Source: Loripinus fragilis (taxonomy: Eukaryota > Mollusca > Bivalvia > Lucinida > Lucinidae). From it: DNA of 64,000 bases. The DNA is taken from the NCBI GenBank assembly GCA_964019695.1, contig OZ026519.1:31091213-31155212 (forward strand), given 5' to 3'. The notes under the pieces were generated by a model, which worked only from the letters and a program-made list of their open reading frames with translations, searched no databases and was not told the origin of the DNA. The position numbers and the translations under genes are program-made. Shown here piece by piece: positions 12,110-26,131 of the stretch. Every line of letters starts with the position of its first letter. Within the stretch, counting starts at the first letter, position 1.

Positions 12110-12352
12110 TAATGTAAGAAAGGAGGCAAAAATCAGGAATCGATTCAATCAAGCACCACACCTGATCCAGGACCCCACACAGGAAAGTGACAAAAACAAA
12201 ATAAAACATAACATTCAAGAGAGCCATGAAATCAGGCCTTTCCCAGCAGGTTACCACAGGATGCATTGAACAGACAAGAAAGCATGACAAACACGAAACA
12301 TAAATAACAAAAGTGATCCACAAATAAAGCACCGCCTTGGAACGGTCAGTAT
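12110..12352 (-). mobile_element. 3' tail fragment of the YLDD-type retroelement
   Basis: Shows 'gtaagaaaggaggcaaaaat', 'caggaatcgattcaatcaag', 'cacacctgatccagg', 'cctttcccagcaggttacca' and 'ccgccttggaacggtcagta' in the same order as 60985-61230. No coding part is present and the fragment ends within the 3' UTR. Confidence 0.8.
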
Positions 12353-12359
12353 GCCTGAT

Positions 12360-15300
12360 AATAGCTGTTACAGGTGACGCTTTAAAAGAAACGTAGGTAA
12401 GGGTGAAACAGCAATGGTTTCACAGATATATCTTATCCTGCAATACGGGACTTTCTGGACGAAAAGCCAACGTCCCGCGATTCGCCACGGATGTGATTTT
12501 AAAGAAGTAATACATTTAATCCCAAATGTATAAAATTAGTAAAAGTTACCCTGGAACTCATTTAGTTCTTTTTTAAATATAATCTTTCATGTATGACAAA
12601 TTAACGTAAATATTGATGCTAGGCTCCACCCACTAATGAAAAATTATATAAATAACATTTCACGTTTGTACATAGAAGAAAGGGCGAGCTCTAGCGATAA
12701 GGCGTATATTTTCCCTAGTTGACATGATTCTGAATACCAAATTTTCAATCTGCCCTTATGTTTTTAAACTGGTGTGGTTTTGCAGTAAAATATGCATAGT
12801 AAGCATTAAAATACGTTTCAAAGTAATTCTATATTTATACAGATTAAAAGATAGATAGTTTGGATAGTTTGACATGCACATTTTACAGATACTTTAAGCT
12901 TTCATGATAAGTACATCTTTCTCCTGGGCTGACCCATACAACTCTTCGTCTACTAGATCTTACCGAAACGAAATGTAAAAACATAACTGTGACAAAGAGA
13001 ATAAGCCACCTTTAGCAAAGTGTGTAACAATGTTACAATTGGACACAATCGGACAAATATACAGCATTGATTCGAGGTCAAGCAACAACGCAGCTCTACC
13101 GCCGACTCAATGCCGCATCCCGTATGTGAGTAATATATTTGTTCCACAATGTTATGCAGATTTATAACACATATATGTTTAAATTTGTCCTGTTCATCAA
13201 ATAAAATATCATTTAGATCAGCGTTTGTCATGCTAAGCATTGGACACAAGAGAATTGTTTAGGCTGTTTAAAAAAGCATATGCGTTAATACTAATACAGC
13301 TGATGTCATGCCATAGTTTGGCCCTGTCTTCTACCAGAGAGCTGCATTCATGTATACAATGATCGACCAAATTGTCGTAATATGAATCGCAAGCAACGCA
13401 AGCTCAATTGTTTTGTCTTCTATCCGTCAGGTTTGCAGTCATTTGTACTACAGATATACATGGGATCTAAAGTTTCCTTATCCTTTTAGAAACTTGACAA
13501 CTTGCCCTTTCTTCTCCCACCCCTCATTAAACGCCTTTATACTGGGTGCCGTTTAGACCAGACTTCAAGTAAATGATTTCTAGTTTTCAAAAAGTGAAAA
13601 GGCTAAAACGTCTAAGATAGAAGTTATCTACATTTAAAAAACTTTACGGAATTCTTTCCGCGCATGCGTACGAAATATTATTAAAAGTGTGATGTTTTTC
13701 GTTGGTAAGATTAAACTGGTGTATTTAAGTTTGTTTTTACATGCTTCCCCCCAAGACCCAAGATGCCCTTTGGACAATAGTATGTTGCTATAAACATATA
13801 CAACATATGTAAATGGTGCCTTGGGTCTAGGTGGGAAAGGGGTTGTACAAGCCAAAGAAGCCATCAGGCATCTGACAAAAATAGAACACTCTGCAAGATG
13901 ATCGTTTTGTTTTTTTGCTAGCAATTGCTGGCAAATTTAACAAACATAAGCATGATAAACACATCTTTGTTTTATTCGCAATTAAAGCACATGCCAGTTA
14001 AAGTTGATCCGTTATTTCAACTAATTGCGAGGGACGTTTTTTTATGTTCTTGGAGTGGTAGATTTAATGAAAACAGCGAAAGTAAATGCATACATCATGC
14101 ATATATTTGGAAGGATTGAGCTTTTATCTATACATGCAGCCTAAACATTATTTCAAAATGCATCGCTTTAGTGACTTCCAAGAGGCAAAGACATACTTAT
14201 ATATCAGACACTTGAAATATGGTAGAACTATGACATTTTAGGACTCTCTGACAGATCGTTAGTAACAATTGCACCAAAATGGGTCCATAGTTATATACAG
14301 CTTCTGAAAATTTCGCTGCAGATAAAGGACACTAAGTACTGCAATTTTATTTGACCATTTTAGCATATACGCAGCAATTATTGGATATGGAAGATTTATT
14401 TAGAACCTCAGCAAATTGTACAGTAGGCATATAAACGCTTATTGTAAAAAGTTGACTCAAGTGGAAGTTGGATACGGGTGGCTGAATATTTAAGCTGTAA
14501 GGTAGTATTGTGTTTTTTCTTGTTTATATGGTAGATGGAAGTGTTATGGAAAATTGCATCCTGAAACAAAGTTAATACGTTTGTTTAATTAGAAATGAAC
14601 TGCAAATTTAATAGCCTAGGGATGCTAAAATGCCTTATTTTGTACATTAACTCGGACCCATTATAAATGACGCCGTGGAGCGCTACTATATTTAGAGAAT
14701 ACATTAAAACATTAAAACTGTTTTTGTGTCTCTTAACAGGTGTTGGAATTGTTTCAATGATAAAATTATGCAGACCCAATTGTGATTGTAATTTATATGC
14801 GGGGTTGATATACCCCACCCACTTTTTATAACAAAGGGGTATGACAGTACTGAAAGTTGCCGAGTACACGCTTTAATAGATACATCAATATAACATAACT
14901 ACTGACGAGTGATTGAGTATATCGTGTGCTATGCAAAACTAGAAGAACTTTGATAATTTGTTTATAATCATAATTTTATCAGATATAATAACTAGCAATT
15001 GCCTGTGATTATTTTTGTATATTTATTGGTGTTTTAAACTTGTTATAGAAGAGCAAAACATGCTTATAGTTTTGCTGCACTTGTCTACGAATTAAATAAT
15101 TAATTTTGATGGTCACCATATAGCGAATGGAACTTAACAACTGGCTGTGTGGTTAAAATGACATGGATTTCGACCAGTGTCCTTTACTATGTCTCATTCT
15201 AACCAAACTAAGCGCAAATGATGTAAGATTTATACCAGTTGATAGACAGAAGCTAGACTTTTGATAATGTGTATACTTATGGTACCGTTAATTCTATATT

Positions 15301-15715
15301 TGTAGAGATACAGCCCGATCCTACGAACATAAAAATGACTCCCGTAATTCTCTTTTCGGTACTTTGCAAGTTGTGCTTTAGATACACTATAAGCGCATTT
15401 TAAGCAAGCTAGTCTTTGATCTAATTTAGCATATCGTACACCATCATCAACCTTAGGTCAATTGTTTTGGTACCAACCCCAGATGCGAAACAAGACCATA
15501 ATCAAAAGTTAAACCTAGATAACGTGTATATACATGGACATGGTTTGGGCATCAAACACTGTACACTGGTGAAAAGATGTGCTCGCGCAAATATGTATAA
15601 TGAAGCGTCTGCTGGATCATCAAATTAAAAAATGGAAGCAGAACGGCAATAAAAAGAATGTTACATGGAAACTACATAGTAATAGCTTTAACTAATTTAA
15701 ATTTCATGCTCAGCA
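12360..15715. other. Unannotated stretch, 3.3 kb
   Basis: No gene, tRNA or mobile element could be supported. A short imperfect hairpin ('cccaagacccaagatgcc' near 13750 against 'tgccttgggtctaggtggg' near 13818) is visible. The open frames up to 98 codons lack domains. Confidence 0.45.
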
Positions 15716-15719
15716 CAAG

Positions 15720-16880
15720 TAAGCATGAAAAGCCAACAACCCCGCGGCCGTGTCCCTTCTTTTAGTGTGCAAGCACCAATGTCTTTGTTTTATTTCACGC
15801 AGAAAATGCTCAGAGATTGGACATATGAGCAAGCTCACGTCATTTTTAAGCGACCTATCGTAATTGTACGTAGTCATCCCTTAGAAAACATGCGCAGTCA
15901 TTCATTGAGGCTTTGCCCCCTATTTTTTGGCCTGTGTGTTGACCCAAGTCTTTATGCGTTGTATGCAAAACGCACTAAGAGACTAAGCCATCCCTGTTCG
16001 CATACCCGCATATAGGGTGTATAAACACTTTATTAGTTCCAACGCATAAAACTGACTTTGTTGCATGCATTGCATTCGCGCAAACTGATCAGCGCATTTG
16101 TTGTTCGCTCTGTGTCAGCCCGCCACATGCACAGTTTCCATATTTTACCTACTCTGTGACGCTTAGCCTGTTCACAGCGTTGCGGCTCAATATTATGCAT
16201 GAACTCCCGTACATTCACCCCTTAAAGATGCAAGGCTTACGTCGCAGCCTATTAGTGAGATTAGATCGGCCAGTGCGCTAATTATCCATTTCCCTATTGT
16301 TTGTATGCAAGCATAGCTATTTGCACTGCTTTGCATTAGCCGCTTTGTCACTCGCATATCCGCATAATGCTTGTGGACGCTATATTTATATAAGGTTTCA
16401 TGTGATTAAATTCATTTCTCAGAGCGATATCTCAAAAGACATACTATTAATTGTTACAAACATCAACCTACGTGGCTAAAATTTTCAATATCATTATTAT
16501 TTTAGTGACATTCAAAAAGATCAGCCGATTCAGAATTTTGGATAGCTTTCTTACTTGTTTCAATAATGTTCGTTTTTTGGGAGAGGAGTATACATTTTCA
16601 AGTGATCACGGCGCTCATTTTGTGATTTTCAACATCATTTACAGTGTCATACAATCCGTGTGTTTTATGTGCGTAATATGGGTATAGTGGCTCTAAAATA
16701 CCACCTGCCAAGTACCGAAAAAATAAATAGGAGAAATTCCAGATATGCTTACACTGACGCCCGCGTACTTGTACTGCGAATTTTCGTGCACATTTTCAAT
16801 GCGTTGTACGCACGTACGATTTATAGTGCGTTGAAAACGCGAGGCAAGATCATGAATATTTATATGAGATGGTAAGCGCT
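15720..16880. other. GCGT-rich block of unknown origin
   Basis: A compositional island with repeated GCGT/ACGC, TGCAT and CGCATA words (for example around 15950, 16060-16130, 16340 and 16800-16880). Such word-rich blocks occur next to or inside DNA transposons elsewhere in this window, but no terminal repeats were found. The open frames here (96 and 61-78 codons) have no recognised domain. Confidence 0.35.
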
Positions 16881-17149
16881 AGTGCGTTAACCAATCAAAT
16901 TTCCTATTTAGAAAAATCGATATTGAAATGTGTTGACTCTGTTGTAGGTAAATCTAATATAAAGTTTGAAATTTGCTATATCATCTTGCGTAAAACAATA
17001 TTGTTTCTCACATTTAACCTCAATGTTTTTTGCTATTAAATCCGTTTAAACGTCTTTTATCCTTCCTCTAATGAATGACTATGCAGCAATGCATTACAAT
17101 GCAGATCTGCGTTGCTACGCAGTGATAAACGTTGATTCCCGTTGATAAA

Positions 17150-17311
17150 TCAGCTGGATCGATTGGTGGACAGGTAAATGCGTTTCACTGCAGTTCAACG
17201 CATTATCAATGACGAGCGGGGATTGGCTATTTGGAATTTGCGTTGAAAATACAGTGCGTATTACCTGCGTTTTCATCGGGAATCCGACAAGTACACAAAC
17301 GAGGGCGGTAG
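17150..17311. repeat. Dispersed repeat, copy 2 (relative at 4245-4440)
   Basis: Contains 'gacaggtaaatgcgtttcac', 'gttcaacgcattatcaatga' and 'gcgttgaaaa', and ends 'gggcggtag'. It aligns along its length with 4300-4440. Confidence 0.6.
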
Positions 17312-17319
17312 GGTACCCT

Positions 17320-18318
17320 CGTTGTGTGTAGTTCTTGGCCTTTTGTAAATATTGACTCATTTTGAGCAATATCTGGTGTACGTTTCCACCCAGTGAAGGA
17401 GGTCACTTAATGTGATAAAAGTGATTTTCCGTACTATTAGGAACTGCTCATAATGGAAAGAATTCGCTCCCTCTGGGAGCAAATTCTTTCCTTTAAAAAA
17501 AGTTTCCTTTTAAAAATGGACGCAATTGAAGAGAACCATTGCTTTACGCAGTAGTCTCCCTTTGATGTGCGTATTTTTTTCAGCGTTCTGGCTCCGCCGT
17601 TGACTTTGATCTATTCATAATAGAATCTCCTTTAACTCGACATATTAACAATTATCAGTAGTTCCATTTTTTTGAGGAAGAGAATCCCCAAACTTTTCTA
17701 TATATTTATCTATCTCCACTGCATCACCCCCTCTCGTAGATTACATGCAGGTGCGCTCCAGTGCATTGTTAGTGGAAGTAATGATTTTAAAAATAAAAAG
17801 TTCCCATACGAGTTGTTAGTTGGAGTGAAATAAAAGATGATAAACCTGATTATTATCAAGTAGTTTTTCCATCACACGTGTGTTCTATTCACTATTTACG
17901 AAACAGGTTATAGACATGCTAAAGAATCGTCTCTTTGAAATGTTAATTTTTCATGTATTTAACATATGTTATATAGACAATAATTAACCAGAACAGAACA
18001 GAAGTTAATTAGACTTAAGCATATACAGCTCATCGTCAAAAAAACATAACATATATGTGAAAGTATGATACCTACGAAATGCAATGAGAGTGAAAAACAC
18101 TTTCAAGTTCAAATTTAAATAGTTCATAAAAGGCCCTTTTCTTTGAATCCATTGTATAAAATTTAATTTTAAATAGTGAGTATTTCGAACAATCAGAGTT
18201 AGAATTTGAGGAACATATTCCCCATTCAGTGCAACAAGGTGATTTGGTCAGCAGAATATCAATTAGAAAACAACAATAAGTAAGTACAGAAGATTTAATA
18301 AATATCACAGGATAATCA
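17320..18318. other. Unannotated stretch
   Basis: Nothing recognised apart from a small inverted pair ('ggaaagaattcgctccctct' at 17455 against 'gggagcaaattctttcc' at 17477), a likely hairpin. Confidence 0.45.
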
Positions 18319-18324
18319 AGTAGA

Positions 18325-18752
18325 GATTCAGACAAGACTGCACAAATGTACAGTCCTCACTGTTCAAACATAGAAAGTCAGTTAATAACTTACATTTCTA
18401 GCCCACTAGATAGCTGCAATGTAATTTCAGACAAGCCTGCACAATTGTACATTCATGCCCATACCTTCATTGCTCACAAATAGCAAGTAGCAATGTCAGA
18501 CAATAGGCTACATCATAAGACCCACTAGGTAGCTGCAATGAAGATTCAGACAATCCTGAAAAAATAACAGTCTCATCAATACCTTCACTGCTCACACACA
18601 GAAAGTAGCAATGTCAGACTAAAAAGTACATCTGTAGACCCACTAGGTAGCTGCAATGAAGATTCCAACAAGCCTGCACAAATGTACAGTCTCATCAATA
18701 CCTTCACTGCTCAACCATAGAAAGCAACAATGTCAGACAAGTTGACATTGTA
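18325..18752. repeat. Tandem repeat, unit about 119 bp, 3.6 copies
   Basis: 'tagctgcaatg' recurs at about 18412, 18531 and 18650, each followed by 'ttcagacaagcctgcac'-like text, 'taccttcactgctcac' and 'agaaagtagcaatgtcag'. Identity is highest between the last two units. Confidence 0.8.
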
Positions 18753-19544
18753 AACAGACAAAGAAGACGACTATGGCAAGAATGTACGTATGAGGCGAAG
18801 TTTGTCCTAGTTAGCTAAAAATGGAAATGGTTGTTCCCTCATCGACTACGCTGTTCGAGTAGTGATTTTCTAGCGCGATTTTCAAACTGATTCTTTATAA
18901 TGGCTGCACATGCATGTATGCATATTGACAGCACATGCCACAAAGAACGTATAAGAATTGACAGGTTAAAGCGATAAAAGTTAATTGAATGCATTTATAT
19001 TGGTAAGCTGACAGAATTTTGACAATAAAAATCTGCAGTTTTTGCAAAATTTCGATTAACAAAATAGTCAGGGCCCTTAGGGACAAAAATAGGTCCCGTG
19101 CGAATTGTGTGCCGATTTATGGTGACCTATATCAAAACCTTCAATGGAGTCTTACCTTTGATTTAAAGGTGGTCACCCATCTCAAATCCGCGTCTGAGGC
19201 TAGTTATGACGTCATAAATATGGCGACTATAATGAAAAAATGCTCGTTAATAAAAGCTATGGTTTGTGTTGGTATGGCCATATTTATCTAACACGTACGC
19301 TTTTTTAACATAATATCAATTATTTTAGTCATATGATGGTTACATCAATGCTTTACCTGACTTTGACAATGAATCATTTCTCGATAACAATATTTTGCAT
19401 GCAAAATTCCGTTGATTTCCTATAAATACCCAGCTTATCGTGCCACCTTTAGACTGATGGCTGAGAATGTTATTGCTCCCCACGGAAATTTGGTAAACTT
19501 ATCCTATCTAAAAGAGGATTTCAAGCTGCGTCTTTTAATAGATG

Positions 19545-20170
19545 TCTGCACTATGTTCGCAGGGGCGTTAGTCTCTGACAGCCTGTTACATATGTTACCA
19601 TATCAAATTAGAAAAAAAAGAAAATTAAAAGTTTGAGCTACAGAAAGAAGGCTAGTTATTTAAATTACTCATATGGTCTGAATATTGACTACTTTAGCTA
19701 CATATAAATTCTTTTGGAGCAAAATTACAGCTTCCTGTGGTGTTATGTGCGTTACTTTAATTAGATTACCCTTTAAACATGAAAATTGTGACCAATATCA
19801 TTTACTTTTTAGCTGATATGTGCATTTTCCAAAATGTTGTGATTATTTTATACTAACAAACTCATTTGGGTTAGAGAAAATCCAAAGTTTGCTTTTATAC
19901 TTTAAATATAGTGTCTTATACGAGCAATTTTAAAAACAACCCAAAGACTACACCCAATTTCAAGGAACCGGAATTTGGTAGGCATCATTTAAGTAAAAAT
20001 ATATGAAACCATTTGCTGCTTTTGGGTATCTTGCATATTTGGGATTGTCTTGCTCATATTGTATAGAATTATAGATTTTGCAGGTTAAAATACAAGATTG
20101 AAGTACTTGTTAAAGGCTGTAACATATGTAACATGACATAATAAATGAGCAAGGACATTGACTTGATGTA
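19545..20170. repeat. Internal direct repeat of element J, copy 1
   Basis: Landmarks: 'cagcctgttacatatgttac', 'gtttgagctacagaaagaa', 'gttatgtgcgttact', 'gtcttatacgagc', 'gtcttgctcatat' and 'cttgttaaaggctgtaa'. The same landmarks occur in the same order at 20640-21215. The copies are heavily diverged. Confidence 0.65.
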
Positions 20171-20639
20171 AGAAATGATATTTCAGGAAAAAATGAATAT
20201 TTTTCGCATGTTTTCCAAGCTAAAGTCTCTAGCCTCTGGTGCCTAAATCTTAGGTATTGATGATTATTAAGCCCCTGTACCTTTGTTACAGATCTTATGA
20301 ATATTTGTTTTCAATTTCTTAATATGAATGATTCTAAAATAAAGATACATCCTAGAGGAACATAGGAAATAATCTTTTCACATTTAAACAGTACAATTTA
20401 GTAAACGTCCCTTTCTAATGTAAATATTCTAAACCATTCCTTATCCAAGTCATATACGATATTGATTATTATTTCTGCTTCACTGGTAAAATACTTGTCC
20501 TCCTCATATCATAAAAACCAGAATAATCATCAAACAAGATTTTGTCTGCAAGCTGAGTAATGACCTGCTTCATCCCAAACCCCTTTAGACACATTCTGTC
20601 GTATGTACCAATTCAAGGTGCATCGAATAGGAGATTTTT

Positions 20640-21215
20640 GCACACTGTAAGCATAGGTGTTAGCCTGTATCAGCTTGCTACATATGTTATTTTATCAATT
20701 TGAGAATAAGAAAATTGAAAGTTTGAGGTACAGAAAGAATACATTAAAACTAGCTAATCAATGAACATTCTAATAGTCTGCAAATGACTGGATGTCTTTA
20801 CTACATATGACAACTGTTTAACATTGATACGGCTACATGTTGTATTATGTGCGTTACATGAACTTAATTATAATTTAAAAGTGGTAATTTTGGCTAACAT
20901 CATTTAGTTTAACGACTGCTCTGAGTTGGTTTCAACCCGTTTTAGATTAAGTTTTATTAAACAAACACATACTCAATTGACAAATACAAAACCAAAGTTT
21001 GCTCTTCTATCTTAAATATTTGGTCTTATATGAGCTAATGCATAATCCTACCCCCAGTTTTGCAGAGGAGCAAATTTTGTTTTCGCCACTTAAATAAAAC
21101 ATATAAAACAATTGCAGAGTGTTGATATTTTACATTTTCTTAAACAGTCTTGCTCATATATCATCAAGTTTATAAGATCAGGACACTTATTAAAGACGTC
21201 AATGTGCCATGATGC
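20640..21215. repeat. Internal direct repeat of element J, copy 2
   Basis: Landmarks: 'cagcttgctacatatgttat', 'gtttgaggtacagaaagaa', 'attatgtgcgttaca', 'gtcttatatgagc', 'gtcttgctcatat' and 'cttattaaagacgtcaa'. See copy 1. Confidence 0.65.
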
Positions 21216-21473
21216 CACAACCAGGGCTCTGATCGAATTCCATGCACTTTCAGGTGCTGGTATTAACTAGTTCAATGTCAGGAAAGAGCTAGAAATCATA
21301 TTGGCAGGCATTTAGCTATGCTGAAGCCTCTATCCACGAAGCATTCTTTCACCTCAGTATCAGTGAATCATTTGGAAAACCTCACCTGTCATTAATCCTG
21401 ACAAATCAATGCCTGACAATTATGGTTAGAAGCCGGTCTGTGATAAATATTGTCCCGTTATGATGACATTGTC

Positions 21474-21749
21474 CATGTGCGGATCCAGAGGGAGATAGGG
21501 GGTCCGGACACCCCCCTGGAAAATAACAAGTACGTGTATGGGTTTCTATAGAAATTAGCATTTGGACCCCCCCCCCCTTGGAAAAAGTTGGACACCCCCC
21601 CCCCCCCGAAAAATAATGGACCGCCTCTGGACCCTTGGTAAAGTATAAGTATTGTTTTCTCAGCAATAAAACCATTGGAACCCCTCATTAAACTGTAAAA
21701 TAAGCTGAGGACTAAATAAAATTGACAAAAAATGCTGGATCCGCGCATG
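21474..21749. mobile_element. MITE K with poly-C core
   Basis: The left end 'catgtgcggatccag' (21474-21488) and the right end 'ctggatccgcgcatg' (21735-21749) are inverted with one mismatch. The core holds C runs at about 21508-21515, 21566-21577 and 21594-21607. A half copy on the plus strand lies at 51100-51149. Confidence 0.65.
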
Positions 21750-23074
21750 TTGCTCCTGCCCCCGAAACTCCTCTGCAGCTGATAAAATGCGGTTGCAGCA
21801 TGTCTGTACGCGAAAATCTCGGTGTAAGTACAAAGCAACTCATGAATATTGTACTGATTTGTGTTGCTGTGGAACAGAAGAGGAACTATGTAAAATATTG
21901 CCAGTGATCAATATGCTAATGAATTTTGAACAACTATTTTCATGTGGATTCAGATATTTCTTTAGCCGTATCAACAAGAATGCCTTGTTGTCTGATTTTG
22001 ACCTTTGAAGACGATTCTACCTAGTAGCATGCGAAAGATAATCAGATTGTAACTGTTCTATTGCCCGTGCTATCGATGTACAATGGGTAACTTGTAGAGG
22101 GCTTGATCCTTATTTCCATATCATGAACTTCTAAGTAGACTCTTCTAACTTTTGATCCTTCAGTGGTCAAATCGGACTATAATGAGTTTCGTTGATGGTG
22201 TATGCAAATGATTATTACTACTATCTTTTCTTTGGGTGTAGGATAAGCAGCTGCAGATAAACCAAAAGCTTTGAAGCGGTGACTCTATTTACAATATTGA
22301 TATGTTGTTCTAGGAAAAAGGGTTTCAGGCATTTCTTTTTACATTTACTAGTAAAAGCTTTGACATGCACATATGTTCTAGGTGGACTGGCTCATTTTAC
22401 GTATTCTGCATCATTCGTTTGAAATAGAAAGACCCAAAGGTCATTTTTTTTATTAATCAGAGTTCGTAGTACATCTATATATATAAGCATAAGAGATTAT
22501 ATTTACTCCGTTTATTATCAAAACACTGTTTGTTTTTCATTCACTCCACTGTCTTTATATTCGTAAATCGTGACGGCATTTACGTCCCACCCTCGAGCTG
22601 ACTTCACCCTATCTGAATATATTTTAAAAGAGTTTGCATTCAGTCATGATAAGGCTACCAGCCCATAAAAGGAATATTTCCATGCGTTGGAAATGGACAA
22701 AATACACATATATGTGGTATTTACATATAAGCGTCATTTCAATGACGTCATCTTTTTGTTCTGATGCGAAGACAATATGGGCGACATGTTAATTTTAATT
22801 ATTTACCCCCTAAGATTAAATTTGGTGCATTTCGACTGAAATTGGCACACAAAATGCAAGAAAGTCCTGATCCCCATAGACTACAATGGACATACCGTTT
22901 AAATTGCAAAGATACAATATACGCTATTTTGATGACGTCAAAATGACGTCCAGACGTGAAACCCAGATGGGTGACCAGGTGATTTTCATTAGTTATCCCC
23001 TAAAGTTTGATTTGGTATAGGTCACCATAAATCGGCATCAAATTCGCACGGGAGTCCCGATCGCCCCTGACTAA

Positions 23075-26000
23075 AAATCAATAATTATAGAGGTTGCACA
23101 ATGTTGGTACATATTTCAAACGTGTTTGTCTAAAAAGGTTTATATTGTTGTCAATAGATTACTTCAGAAAGTTTTCGTCGTTGTTTATTGTCATATAAAT
23201 TTCCAGTTTTATGTTTGCTTAACATCGGATGTTCTGGTCCAGTGATCAGGTCGTAACTTTTTGCAGTCCTCGGGCTCAGATAAAAGAGGATTGTACGCAT
23301 ACATCTTTTATCTGAACCCGAGTATGTTGCGTGTTATCTCTACTAAGTTGGAAGCAGTACATGTGATCTTGATACTTGTTGACCGTGGGATGGCTATAGA
23401 CCCTGCCCCCCACCCAGAGAGAATTTTGGCGACTATAATTTCTTGATACTACTATATATATATGCTACAGAATGAGACATGTTAGTCTTCTGAGAAGTGT
23501 CACAAAAGCATGTAAAATCAAAATTGCATACGTTACCCCAAAATGTTAAATAATAATTGGGTGCCAATGCTTAAGTACACTTAGACATAGTTACATACTT
23601 ATTGTTAAGCTTGTATATGCTCACTGTATTGTTGGATGACTTTTAAAAGTGTTTTATTCAAGCAGAAGTGTGTTACTCACATTACTTCATGTAACATATG
23701 TTATATTCGTAAACTACACCCTATAAAATTATTGACTTCATTTTAACACATTCATTTGATAAACTTTAAATGCATATTTTAGATCACTACACCATTACCC
23801 TAAAAGACAATTAACTGCCAAATTCAAAACTGCAAATAGCTTGCGTCTATCACAAAAATTTTAAGAGTTATTAGCTTTGGAGTATGATGAACATAATAAA
23901 ATGATTTATAAGGTAAAGACATTTTCATTGAAATTGAATAGGTAATCATATCTGTAAGCCTTTAAACATCATAATATGAACATTATACTAATAAAAAAAG
24001 TGTTATGTGATATTCAACATTTTCTAGAGTAGATTATCATTTTGTTGCTTGTTTTATTAAATGTAACATATATTACAAATTTTAATACATTCTTTTAAAT
24101 GCCTACTTCTTGCTTTAAAGTATGCATCATTGGGTGTTTTAATTTATTTAAACCTTTTTTGTTTCACTTATCGATATAGCTACCAGTTTGTCACAAATGG
24201 AACTTAATAGTTATTATTAAAAGGTATTATCGATGCACACTTAGTTTTGCAAAATATTTTAACTGCTTAAACTTTTTAAAACAGCAAGATAAATTTATTG
24301 ATTTGTCCCAGGTTATAGGTTTAAAAGCTGCTCGAAAACGAACATAATAATTTTATGATACTATTCAAGTAACAGCTGAATAAAGACAATTCCCATGCTC
24401 TGTAAGTTAACATATATAACCAATATATCATATGGTCCTATGTTTGTCCAAAAATAGTCAAAGGTATTATTTAATGCCTGAAATGATAAGCTACAGTGAA
24501 TTTAGATTGTTGGAAAATTTATCTAGATCGATTGTTTGAGTTAAGGTTTAACATCCCAGTCAACAATATTCCAGTCATGTCAGGGCTTCTCCTAGAGGGA
24601 GGGAGAAAGAAAAAAGGAATCGACTACAGTAGACTAAAAGGCTTTGACCCAAGCTCATATTTGTCGCAAGTGAAGAAAATTTTATTGTAACAACAAGCCC
24701 AATATGACAGTACCATATCGCTATAAGCTCCAGCAAAGATCTCAGCTCCCTACCGCCCACAATATTCATCTGAAGTAAGGTTGATTCAATCAGCTATTTA
24801 AACATGTAAAAGTTTAAAAGCAACTTACTATGTCTGTATACCAAGTAAATTGTTGCTAACGTTGTACAGAAATAGTCAGTAACATGATCAAGCTAATTTG
24901 CTTGCATTGTTTATAATACAAGGCTGATAATGACTAAATATGGAAGGATACAAATAATAGTTGCTTACAATTCATATATAATTTAGCATCTTTAAGCTGG
25001 TACAATAAAAATAATACAAGTTACTTTTGATACTATGTATTATAACTGTCTGCAATGAGTTACTGATTAAAGAGACTGTCTCCATATCAAATTGTATACC
25101 CACATTAGTGTATAGAGATCGTGACATATTCATTTGAGTTAAGCTTATATTCAGCATAGTGTTCATTGTTGAATTAATAAAACTGTTAATCATATCAACT
25201 TTAGTCTTCTGATCATTTGCTTGTCAGTGGGCAATGTGGATTTTAAAGTAATTTATTAAGTACAAAACTGTAAAAATTGGGAAAGCAGTTATTATTGTGG
25301 ACTTAATATGGCAATTATCAAATGTCATATGATCATATCAAGGAAAACAGGTCAGTTGTTACTTATGATGCCTATTTAAATTTATAATGCTTTTTCAGAC
25401 AGAAATAGATAAGATCAAACTTGACCAGGTGATATAAAGTTAATTTAGAATATATTTTAAATGTTTAAGAATATTGGATGGAAATGTGTCAACATTGTCA
25501 CCAGTACTATGCATATGTAATTTGCCAAATGACCTCCAAAGGAATTCATTTCTTTCACATTGTGAAGGATATCTTTATAAATGTCAGATATTGATATCGT
25601 AGTTCTTCTCCTGCAATTTGTTTTATATATGTTGACTATGATATAGTATACCAAATACCGAATATCTCATCACAATTTTATTACTTGATACTCATATTTG
25701 TCATATTTTTGACTCAAATATTATGTATTTCTGGTATTATTTACACTTATTAAATTTGATCTTGAAAAATTCATAAGCAAAAATTGAAAATTTATATTTT
25801 TTTACCAGAAATTTGTACATTTAAGACGAAAATACTTCTAAATATTGTAGTCGAATGATTGTAGGTCATGTTCATGCAAGTGGTTATCTCTAAAGTGCAT
25901 CCAGCGTGTCACAGCATTGTTAACGGTATCAAACCAGGAAGTAACTCTAAACAGACTGATAAGCATGCTGCGGATTGCTCAAAAGCTGTATGTTGGGGGG

Positions 26001-26130
26001 TAAAGTGATCTATGTGAGATGTATAAGTTGTTCATACAACAATGTTGCCAAAAGTATCCGTCTCTTTGACAAAAAAGCAATTCTTGTTTATACAGGAAAA
26101 TTTTCATGCACGTAAGAGCTTTTGAAAGAT
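23075..26130. other. Unannotated AT-rich stretch, 3 kb
   Basis: Very AT-rich, with frequent 'acatatgttata'-like words. No coding sequence, tRNA or terminal repeats were found. The 60-73 codon open frames have no domain. Confidence 0.5.
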
Positions 26131-26131
26131 A

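Larger units (their letters stand above)
19065..23073. mobile_element. 4-kb terminal-inverted-repeat element J
   Basis: The left end 'tagtcaggg' (19065) and the right end 'ccctgacta' (to 23073) are inverted. Homology continues inward: 'cccgtgcgaatt' and 'tgccgatttatggtgaccta' at about 19095-19128 match the complement of 23012-23052. 'ggtcacccatct' with TGACGTCA-bearing text follows on both sides. AAAA, or the palindromic TA, flanks the ends, so the exact boundary is ambiguous by a few bases. The interior has no transposase that I can recognise. It holds a diverged internal direct repeat (19545-20170 and 20640-21215) and a poly-C MITE (21474-21749). Probably a non-autonomous DNA transposon or a decayed larger one. 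Confidence 0.65.

Noticed and set aside
15725..16015. 96-codon open frame as a gene
   Set aside because: Lies in a GCGT-word-rich block where stop codons are rarer; no domain recognised.
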